A stretch of DNA of 9,218 nucleotides, from the NCBI GenBank assembly GCA_022865865.1, contig JALHTN010000043.1, positions 1-9,218 of the forward strand. Reading direction: 5' to 3'. The notes beneath the pieces were generated by a model. It was not told the origin of the DNA, searched no databases, and saw only the letters and a list, made by a program, of their open reading frames with translations. How positions within the stretch are numbered: the first letter of the stretch is position 1; each line of letters begins with the position of its first letter. Shown one piece after another: positions 1-5,818 of the stretch. The stretch is from Anaerolineales bacterium (lineage in GTDB: Bacteria; Chloroflexota; Anaerolineae; Anaerolineales; UBA4823). Both the position numbers and the translations under genes were made by a program.

Positions 1-167
1 AAGACACTGTTCTACTGAACCGAACGAATCGCGCAGATGTCATTCAAAAGGGATTGGGAAGGTATTCCATCGCCGATCAAGAGAATGATCGCTCAAATTT
101 GATATTCTCAGCAATCGATAACAGCAACCCCACTACAAATGGAAGACAATACACCTTATACCTGCGA

Positions 168-2273
168 ATGCGGTTCTTTTCCCGTAAAACGGGATTATCC
201 ATCTTGTTGATATCATTTATTGGATTGGCCTTGTTTGTCAGATTCGCAATAAAATCACCCGCCAGAAGGGAATCATCGTTAGCTAGTCCCCTAACGATAT
301 GGCAGTTGTTCAACGATTTCTTGGATGAAGAATTTCCCGGAGTGATCATACCAATCAAGAACACCCAGCCTATTAAGCAATCCAGGCGATCGATATGGAT
401 CTTTTTGCTGACCCTTACCACAGGTGCAGCCTTTTTTTATGTATTCATGGAATGGTTCTTCTTCGCAACAAAACCCTCATTCATGGATCTCATGGGATGG
501 GTTGAAAAAATTGAGATCTTACTTATCTCCAGCTTTGTGTTAATCCTGGCGAGCCTGGCTCTGGTGTTAATAGCTGCTGGATTAGACCTCTTAATTTCCA
601 GATTCCGTGATTCTTCACTACCCATTTTTATTGCGACATTGGTCCCCACATTTATCCTGACCGCCATCAGCCTTCTTCTGGTGGATAATTTTACCTACAC
701 GATTTTTAATTTCGGCATTGTCTCGACCAGTGGTGTTGTGAGATACGCATATGGAGTAGTTTTTCTCATAATCTTCGTTTATATCAACACCAGAATATTA
801 ACTTGGATGGGTTTACGAGGTCAACCCGACCGCCCAATCAAAATCCCCCGCTTAATATTTGCCCTAATCGCCGTCTTGCTTCTGATCGCTGCAGGTCTGT
901 CATTTAAACAAATCAATGATAGTAACTCGAATCGCGTTATCTCAGCCAGCGACGTAGGAAATGATCCTGATAATAACCCGAGACCGAATATTCTCCTTAT
1001 TGTCAGCGATGGATTAAATGCCACCAATATGTCTTTATATGGCTATGAACGCGACACCACTCCGGTGCTGAAGGAATTATCTAACCGTTCCCTCCTCGCA
1101 GAGAATGCTTTCACGAATGCATCGAACTCTACTGGTTCGACAACTTCCACGCTTACTGGCAAACCACCCGCTCAAACCCGAGTCCTACTACCACCGAATA
1201 TCCTTCAGGGAGATGATGTTTCCCAGCACTTGCCTGGAATTTTACGCAGTGCAGGCTACTACACAGTCGAGCTGGCAGTTCCAATTTACGTAGATGCGAA
1301 CGAGGTGAATTTACTGGATGGGTTTGCTGAGGTAAACGGACGCGCCCAGGAAGAAAGCCAGGCAGCTCGTTTTGCCCGCGAGATGGGATTTGGAAACAGC
1401 CTATATTTCGCCTCCCTGATGTCTGAGCGCATCACCGAGCGCCTCATGCATAGTTTCTTTATCCGAGAGATGGTAAATCCATTTTCACTTGTCACACAGC
1501 CTGTGAAAACCCAACGTGATGAAGAGCAAATAAACCGTCTCATTGAGCTGGTCCGGGATACCGAGGAGCCACTATTTGCTTTCGTTCATTTGTTGGGAAC
1601 CCATGGCCCTAGATTTGCTCCTGAACAACAGAAATTCTCTAACAGGGAATCCCTAAATGAGAATTGGGATCCTGATATTTACGATGACAGCATATTGACA
1701 TTTGATAGTCATATCGGAAGATTATTAGCGGAACTGGAAAAAAGCGGTGAGCTGGACAATACACTGCTGATCATCAATTCAGACCATCCCATGCTTTATA
1801 ATGTCAGATTGCGAATACCATTACTGATGCATTTCCCCAATGATGAATTTTCAGATACTATCAGCACAAACGTTCAGAACCTCGACATCTCTCCGACGAT
1901 ATTGGATTACCTGGGCATCGACCAACCAGAATGGATGCAGGGACAATCCTTGCTGCAAGAGGACAGACCAGACAACGAGTTGATCTTCAGCACCGGCACC
2001 GTACTTACAACACGCAATGAGCAAAGAAAGACGGTTGTTGATTCAGCGAATGTTAAACCACCTTTCTACCAATTTTCTTTTGTCAATATCGTCAACTGCA
2101 ATAAGTGGTATTGGCTTGACTTCACAAGCCTGACATGGGATTCTGGTGATGTACCAGAACATACCGCACCCTGCTCTGATGAACAATTGCTGACACAAGA
2201 TCAAATCTACAAGGCTTTGCTGGAACACTTATCTGACAACGGATTTGATATCTCGACGATCCCCAGCCCATAA
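168..2273 (+). CDS. Membrane-anchored sulfatase/alkaline-phosphatase-superfamily protein
   Basis: The protein has about six hydrophobic segments followed by a hydrolase or transferase domain of the alkaline phosphatase superfamily. Numbered from an upstream TTG at 54, the membrane segments lie near residues 47-63, 115-133, 153-177, 189-211, 229-245 and 266-283. The catalytic domain begins with NILLIVSDG (metal ligand D319) and continues with SNSTGSTTSTLTGK (357-370), HLLGTHGP (512-519), INSDH (D577, H578) and a typical C-terminal LDISPTILDYLGI. The nucleophile segment carries Ser/Thr and lacks the C/S-x-P-x-R signature of true sulfatases, so a phospho- or phosphoglycerol transferase or a phosphodiesterase is equally possible. 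The substrate is unknown. The start is uncertain: the frame is open to the left edge. TTG 54, ATG 168 and GTG 342 are all possible and none has a well-spaced Shine-Dalgarno. ATG 168 is chosen because a basic stretch and a hydrophobic helix follow it. The gene could also begin outside the window. Confidence 0.85.
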   Translation: MRFFSRKTGLSILLISFIGLALFVRFAIKSPARRESSLASPLTIWQLFNDFLDEEFPGVIIPIKNTQPIKQSRRSIWIFLLTLTTGAAFFYVFMEWFFFATKPSFMDLMGWVEKIEILLISSFVLILASLALVLIAAGLDLLISRFRDSSLPIFIATLVPTFILTAISLLLVDNFTYTIFNFGIVSTSGVVRYAYGVVFLIIFVYINTRILTWMGLRGQPDRPIKIPRLIFALIAVLLLIAAGLSFKQINDSNSNRVISASDVGNDPDNNPRPNILLIVSDGLNATNMSLYGYERDTTPVLKELSNRSLLAENAFTNASNSTGSTTSTLTGKPPAQTRVLLPPNILQGDDVSQHLPGILRSAGYYTVELAVPIYVDANEVNLLDGFAEVNGRAQEESQAARFAREMGFGNSLYFASLMSERITERLMHSFFIREMVNPFSLVTQPVKTQRDEEQINRLIELVRDTEEPLFAFVHLLGTHGPRFAPEQQKFSNRESLNENWDPDIYDDSILTFDSHIGRLLAELEKSGELDNTLLIINSDHPMLYNVRLRIPLLMHFPNDEFSDTISTNVQNLDISPTILDYLGIDQPEWMQGQSLLQEDRPDNELIFSTGTVLTTRNEQRKTVVDSANVKPPFYQFSFVNIVNCNKWYWLDFTSLTWDSGDVPEHTAPCSDEQLLTQDQIYKALLEHLSDNGFDISTIPSP

Positions 2274-2302
2274 AACTTATATCAATTTTGGCTGGTTTTT
2301 TT
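2263..2302 (+). terminator. Intrinsic terminator overlapping the sulfatase-like stop codon
   Basis: CCAGCC (2263-2268) pairs with GGCTGG (2290-2295) and is followed at once by seven T residues (2296-2302). Inside the loop, AAAA (2272-2275) can also pair with TTTT (2286-2289), leaving a loop of about 10 nt. The stop codon TAA (2271-2273) lies within the hairpin. Stem followed by a T-tract is the classic Rho-independent layout. It would separate the upstream gene from the DUF4399 remnant. Confidence 0.6.
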
Positions 2303-2342
2303 CCTTGAAAGCACCTGCACCCCAAAAAGCCATCATCCCAAA

Positions 2343-2573
2343 GGTGCGGGGCATCTGCATGTCATGATTGATACACCCTGCATTGACCCGGGCGAAATGA
2401 TCCCCAATCCTCCCGATGGTGATCATCGCCATTTTTTAATAGGCTCGACAGAGACTGAAATAGAACTTTCACCCGGTGAGCACACCCTGTTCCTCCAGGC
2501 CGGAGATGGCGAGCACACTGCCTTACCAGGTGATGGCATGACGGAAGTGATTACTATCACGGTCGAAGAGTAA
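2343..2573 (+). pseudogene. DUF4399 domain fragment, N-terminal half missing
   Basis: The frame encodes GAGHLHVMIDTPC, then HRHFLIGSTETEIELSPGEH, then TLFLQAGDGEHTALPG and ends in VITITVEE. This pattern (GHxHxxID, HxHFxxGxTExxxxLxPGEHTLxLxxxDxxH, terminal ITITV) matches the C-terminal part of DUF4399, a small domain found in periplasmic or secreted proteins of unknown function. Homology already starts at 2343, before the first usable start (ATG 2364). The same frame is closed by the sulfatase stop at 2271-2273, with no ATG, GTG or TTG between. The usual signal peptide and the first beta-strands (typically a 'dGatVtSPv' segment and 'PAGE') are therefore absent. An intact 69-residue ORF from 2364 exists but would begin inside the conserved core, with only a weak GGGG 12 bases upstream. 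I read it as a 5'-truncated remnant; a translated short protein cannot be excluded. Confidence 0.65.
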
Positions 2574-3140
2574 CTTTCGTCAATTCCAAATCCTCGGACT
2601 CCTATTTCATTTTCTTATGGAATGGGAGTCAAACTATCTTGAAAATTGTATTCCCCAAATCTGACCCTTAAATCTATTGGCTGCAGATTAGAGCCCTGCC
2701 GTGCTGACAAATAAACCTGTTTTATTTAGCAAAGCTGTGAACTGCAGCCGTCTCCGTGCTGGTATTTGGGATACTTATTCAATCGAAAAAGATCCCTCTA
2801 TTCACTTGAGATGCTGGCCAGCATCATTTATGACCACGCGGGGGTGCTATCAGGTTCCTCCGGTAAAGTTCCGACATCTTCCGAATTTATCCCTCCGACT
2901 GAACAATACTAATATCCGAAAAGTAATATTATTGTTATCCCTTTTAGAAACTTTTAATATTTCTATGATGGGGTGAAGAGAGCATAATCAATACTAAGAT
3001 AGAAAATGTATTTCCTGCCAATTAGGATCAAGATTGCTGGTGACAAATAACCTTATCGTAAAATCCATCCCATCGACAAATTCTGAAGATTAATAAGCGA
3101 TTGCCAAAAAGAATTAAATAGTTCTTGAGATCGTGACCAC
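2574..3140. other. Non-coding gap with a hairpin and a 16-bp palindrome
   Basis: I see no convincing gene here. GACTCCTATT (2597-2606) can pair with AATGGGAGTC (2621-2630) over 10 bp with one G-U, but no T-tract follows, so it is only a weak terminator candidate for the DUF4399 fragment. A perfect palindrome GATGCTGGCCAGCATC lies at 2810-2825. An open frame at 2701-2976 begins with GTG, has no ribosome binding site and gives a protein with no recognisable features. No tRNA-like fold or known riboswitch was recognised. Confidence 0.5.
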
Positions 3141-3147
3141 AAAGGAG
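3141..3147 (+). promoter_or_regulatory. Shine-Dalgarno fixing the TTG start of the MerB-like gene
   Basis: AAAGGAG ends six bases before TTG 3154-3156. The next in-frame ATG (3178) would remove the first helix of the N-terminal helix-turn-helix-like domain. The spacing and strength of this site decide for the TTG start. Confidence 0.7.
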
Positions 3148-3153
3148 TAAAGC

Positions 3154-3831
3154 TTGAACTTTGATACCCAGGTAAAGATGGTCATCTACCGGCACTTCGC
3201 CGAGACGGGACGCAGACCATCAATCGGAGATGTGGCAGAACATGTCGGTTCGGATGTCGAGCATGTACTTGACACCTACTCGAGACTTCGTGCTGAGCGG
3301 GTCCTCGTCCTCGAGCCTGATGGCGTTTCAATTCGCATGGCGCCTCCCTTTTCAGGTGTCCCCACCCAGCATATCGTGGATGTCGCTGGAACCCAGTATT
3401 TCGCTAATTGTGCCTGGGACGCCCTGGGTGTACCTGCTGCACTGCAATCACCGGGCATGGTTCACTCCCGCTGCGAGCAATCCGGCGAGCCTTTACACCT
3501 GAAAGTGGGGCTCCAGGGACCGGAACCCTCGGAGTGGCTCTTCCACTGCCTCGTCCCGGCAGCCAAATGGTGGCATGATATCGGCTTCACTTGAGACAAT
3601 ATGCTCCTCTTCCGGTCGGAAGAAAGGGTACGAGAGTGGTGCACGACACACGCAAGCCCAATGCGACCGCTTCTAACCATCGACCAACTTTGGACGCTTG
3701 CGAGGACGTGGTATTCAAAGCGGCTGCAGGAAGATTCTCGGCGGCCTCATCCAGACGAGATGCACGAGATTTTCTCTGGCTTGGGCTTAAAGGATGATTT
3801 CTGGGATCCAAGCTCGGATAGCTTTGGATAG
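3154..3831 (+). CDS. merB: MerB-family alkylmercury lyase, probable selenoprotein (in-frame TGA read as Sec)
   Basis: Read through the TGA at 3592-3594, the frame gives 225 residues, close to the 212 of classical MerB. Organomercurial lyase cleaves the C-Hg bond in the cytosol using two Cys and one Asp. Residues 1-65 look like the MerB N-terminal winged-helix domain. PFSGVPTQH, then C86-A-W-D89 and C107, then U147 follow. These match MerB Cys96, Asp99, Cys117 and Cys159 in spacing (C86-D89 3, C86-C107 21, C86-U147 61 versus 63 in MerB). After the TGA the same frame continues with MLLFRSEERVREWC, a motif like the FFxSxExxxxW segment after Cys159, and ends in GLGLKDDFW. A GGUC-loop hairpin follows the TGA. 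Alternatives are a Cys-to-stop nonsense mutation (pseudogene) or a 146-residue truncated protein. The TGA replaces exactly the catalytic residue and nothing else is broken, which favours Sec. No merA or merR neighbour is present, so the natural substrate may not be organomercury. Confidence 0.75.
3605..3628 (+). promoter_or_regulatory. Candidate bacterial SECIS hairpin
   Basis: TCTTCC (3608-3613) and GGAAGA (3618-3623) form a perfect 6-bp stem closing a GGTC tetraloop (3614-3617). Below it, CC (3606-3607) can pair with GG (3626-3627) across an AA bulge, with a T-G pair beyond. The loop begins 19 nt after the TGA. Bacterial SECIS elements lie within the coding sequence just after UGA, with G at the start of the apical loop, often GGU, about 16-37 nt away. 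E. coli fdhF has GGUCU about 18 nt after its UGA. SelB carrying Sec-tRNA would bind here. The hairpin overlaps the conserved LLFRSEE codons, so coding constraint may contribute to the symmetry. Confidence 0.6.
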
Positions 3832-3832
3832 C

Positions 3833-3847
3833 TAATATACTATATTA
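3833..3847 (+). repeat. AT-rich perfect inverted repeat before the lipoprotein gene
   Basis: TAATATA and TATATTA flank a single C, directly after the MerB-like stop codon and overlapping the start of the next gene's Shine-Dalgarno (AAGGA, 3847-3851). Its position suits an operator or an internal -10 region (TATACT at 3836-3841), but no -35 partner is visible. A short direct repeat, GGATAGCT twice, precedes it at 3817-3834. AT-rich symmetry this short may be chance. Confidence 0.3.
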
Positions 3848-3857
3848 AGGAATTAAG

Positions 3858-5120
3858 ATGAAAGTCAGGCTGCTCCTGTTTACAATTGTTTTCGTGCTGA
3901 CCTCCTGTGCTCAATCTCCGCAATCCTCCCTCGAAAAAAGGATCGCAAGAGTCGAGCATGGTCTGCTCAGCGACTATGGTGATTCATCCTCGCAAAGCAT
4001 GAACATCTTAGACCGTATGCAGCACTACAATGTCCCTGGGGTCAGCATTGCAGTGATCAACGATTACCAGGTGGAATGGGCCAAAGGCTACGGGGTTTTG
4101 GAGGCTAACAGAAATGAACCAGTTACCCCGGAGACACTCTTCCAAGCCGCTTCCATCGGAAAGCCTGTTGTCTCTGCAGCTGCCCTTCACCTTGTCGAGC
4201 AGGGCTTGCTCGATCTAGATGCAGATGTGAATCAAAGCCTTGAATCCTGGCAAATCCCAGAGAACAAATATTCAGCAGAAGAAAAAGTCACCCTGCGTCG
4301 CCTGTTGAGCCACAGCGGCGGTGTAAATGTCGAATGGTTCCGGGGCTACGCTCAGGGCGAAGAAATACCTGATCTGCAGCAGGTCCTGGATGGCCTCCCC
4401 CCCGCCAACTCCCCACCGATCCGGGTATTCCTTCTTCCAGGAACTGAGCAGCGCTATTCGGGCGGCGGTTACATGATCGTGCAGCAGCTGATCCAGGATG
4501 TGACTGGCGCGCCATTTCCCCAGAAGATGCAAGAGATCATTTTTCAGCCAACGGGTATGGATTCCAGCACCTTTGAATATCCCTTGCCAGATATCCTTAA
4601 TCCAACTGCCGCCTCTGGGCACCGCTCCGATGGCTCTCCCATTCCCGGCGGCTGGCACACCTACCCCGAAATGGGCTCAGGTGCCAGCCTGTGGTCAACC
4701 CCCACAGATTTGGCAAACTTCGCCATCGAATTGATGAATTCCTATCGGGGGCAGCCAGGTGGAGTCCTCTCGCAGGAAATGGTCCAGGAGATGCTCACCC
4801 CGCAAATTGATTACCGTGGTCTCGGACCTGTAGTGCTCGATGAAGGGGGTGACAAATTCTATTTCCTGCACCCGGGAGGCAATGAAGGTTACCGCAACTA
4901 CTGGTTCGCTTATCCAGAACGAGGCCAGGGAGCTGTCATCATGACTAACAGCGATAACGGCGAAGCCCTGTATGATGAGATTAAGCGCAGCCTCTCAATT
5001 GAATACGGCTGGGTACGGGATAACACCAACCTGTACGTGGGCATCGCGATTGCTGTCGTGGTTGCCTTTTCAGGATTACTGTTCTTGATTTGGATAAAAG
5101 CCAGAAAACGTTCTGCCTAG
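3858..5120 (+). CDS. Lipoprotein-type serine hydrolase, class C beta-lactamase/penicillin-binding-protein family
   Basis: This 420-residue protein starts with a lipoprotein signal peptide (lipobox LTSC, lipidated Cys17) and ends with a hydrophobic helix (about 392-413) plus a basic tail, so it is probably held outside the cytoplasmic membrane at both ends. The body is a beta-lactamase/transpeptidase-like domain. The nucleophile motif is S99-I-G-K102 within FQAASIGKPV, the second motif is Y200-S-G within RYSGGGY, and the third is H338-P-G-G. Such proteins include esterases, D-aminopeptidases and carboxypeptidases as well as lactamases, and the substrate cannot be read from the sequence. The YSG in place of the usual YxN and the C-terminal helix argue against a classical AmpC. 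ATG 3858 has AAGGA six bases upstream. It begins 26 bases after the MerB-like stop with no terminator between, which suggests co-transcription. Confidence 0.9.
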   Translation: MKVRLLLFTIVFVLTSCAQSPQSSLEKRIARVEHGLLSDYGDSSSQSMNILDRMQHYNVPGVSIAVINDYQVEWAKGYGVLEANRNEPVTPETLFQAASIGKPVVSAAALHLVEQGLLDLDADVNQSLESWQIPENKYSAEEKVTLRRLLSHSGGVNVEWFRGYAQGEEIPDLQQVLDGLPPANSPPIRVFLLPGTEQRYSGGGYMIVQQLIQDVTGAPFPQKMQEIIFQPTGMDSSTFEYPLPDILNPTAASGHRSDGSPIPGGWHTYPEMGSGASLWSTPTDLANFAIELMNSYRGQPGGVLSQEMVQEMLTPQIDYRGLGPVVLDEGGDKFYFLHPGGNEGYRNYWFAYPERGQGAVIMTNSDNGEALYDEIKRSLSIEYGWVRDNTNLYVGIAIAVVVAFSGLLFLIWIKARKRSA

Positions 5121-5291
5121 GAGAGAGAACCGCTGAGGCTCAGTCAGCAGAATCGAGCATGCGGTCAGGACAACATTCAATTAACGCAATGACCAATGGG
5201 TACAGCGAGATTTGGTGATACACTGAATTAACAGATCGGGAAGACACAGATAACCAAAACCTCTTTTCTTAATATTAATCGTGAGTAAATA

Positions 5292-5525
5292 ATGATCAAC
5301 CAGGCGAAACTGATGAAAACCGTTTCTGCAGATATTCTTCTTGGTGCAATCTTCAGCAGCTATTCAATTCTAAACATCAACCAGTCTGCAGTAAAAGATC
5401 CTGCAGCTGAGCAGGAAAAAAATGTAATTTCCACCTGGAAACTACCCAACTTAAGTGAAGGGCTGACTTGTAGTTCGAGGTTTGGAAAGATTACCAGGCC
5501 TCGAACTACCCAGGTAGGAGCATAG
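5292..5525 (+). CDS. Doubtful small ORF, 77 residues
   Basis: I do not recognise this protein. It starts MINQAKLMKTVSADILLG, has a moderately hydrophobic stretch near residues 8-30, and ends in a short basic, Thr-rich tail. Upstream of ATG 5292 only GTGAG (5281-5285) resembles a ribosome binding site. An internal ATG at 5313 would give 70 residues. In favour of a gene, the stop codon (5523-5525) is followed three bases later by a strong terminator-like hairpin. Against it, the last 20 codons coincide with a long hairpin at 5470-5509 that alone could explain the sequence there. A small secreted or membrane peptide and a non-coding RNA are both possible. Confidence 0.25.
   Translation: MINQAKLMKTVSADILLGAIFSSYSILNINQSAVKDPAAEQEKNVISTWKLPNLSEGLTCSSRFGKITRPRTTQVGA
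5470..5509 (+). repeat. 16-bp inverted repeat (stable hairpin)
   Basis: The left arm GTAGTTCGAGGTTTGG (5470-5485) and right arm CCAGGCCTCGAACTAC (5494-5509) pair along all 16 positions, with only two G-U pairs, around an 8-nt loop. No T-tract follows, and a second hairpin starts 20 bases later. It does not fold as a tRNA, although it contains GTTCGAG. It may be part of a small RNA, an attenuator-like element or the arm of a short mobile repeat. No second copy is visible in the window. Confidence 0.6.
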
Positions 5526-5529
5526 ATTG

Positions 5530-5559
5530 TGGGGCTGCCAGTTTTGGCAGCCCCATTTT
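5530..5559 (+). terminator. Strong GC-rich terminator hairpin
   Basis: TGGGGCTGCCA (5530-5540) pairs perfectly with TGGCAGCCCCA (5545-5555) around a GTTT loop and is followed by TTTTG. The long GC stem, tight loop and short T run fit an intrinsic terminator reading rightward. It would end the transcript from the hydrolase gene or from the small ORF and hairpin region just upstream. Confidence 0.65.
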
Positions 5560-5818
5560 GCTGGTAAAAATTCTGCTCTGATTGGAGGAAATCTCATCCA
5601 CATATTTACCCCAATCACGATAATGTGAAAAAGATAATCTTTGTGATTTAGATCCCTGAAGATGATCGTCTCTACTTCTGGTGCGATATTCGCATGTATA
5701 ATGTTTCCCAATGTAGATTCCACAAGAAGAATTTTCCTGACCTCCCGATAAGATAATTGGGATTCTTCATCAAATCGTACTCTTCCGCGGCTCTAATAAC
5801 ATAACAAGAGGCTTGAAA
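5560..5818 (+). promoter_or_regulatory. AT-rich leader of the acyltransferase gene with a possible -10 box and hairpins
   Basis: No gene is visible here. TATAAT at 5697-5702 is a perfect -10 hexamer without a good -35; transcription from it would leave a leader of roughly 110 bases. In that leader GAAGAAT (5726-5732) pairs with ATTCTTC (5762-5768), enclosing CCCGAT (5744-5749) paired with ATTGGG (5756-5761, one G-U pair). Upstream, AATCAC (5613-5618) and GTGATT (5643-5648) enclose AAAGATAATCTTT (5630-5642), another symmetric element. These may be regulatory, but short repeats are common in AT-rich DNA. Confidence 0.3.

Noticed and set aside
2701..2976. Open frame of 91 residues starting with GTG
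   Set aside because: It has no ribosome binding site and no recognisable domain, and its composition looks like translated non-coding DNA.
3034..3064. Promoter for the MerB-like gene built from TTGCTG and TAAAAT
   Set aside because: The spacing is about 19 bases and both hexamers are poor; other combinations in the AT-rich gap are no better.
3154..3594. A complete 146-residue protein ending at the TGA
   Set aside because: Clear family sequence continues in the same frame after the TGA, and the truncated product would lack a catalytic residue and the C-terminal region of MerB.
3601..3831. A separate 76-residue protein starting at ATG 3601
   Set aside because: There is no ribosome binding site before it, and it is in frame with and homologous to the C-terminal part of the MerB-like gene.
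5470..5509. tRNA gene suggested by GTTCGAG within the hairpin
   Set aside because: The segment forms one continuous 16-bp stem and no D-arm, anticodon arm or acceptor stem can be drawn around it.
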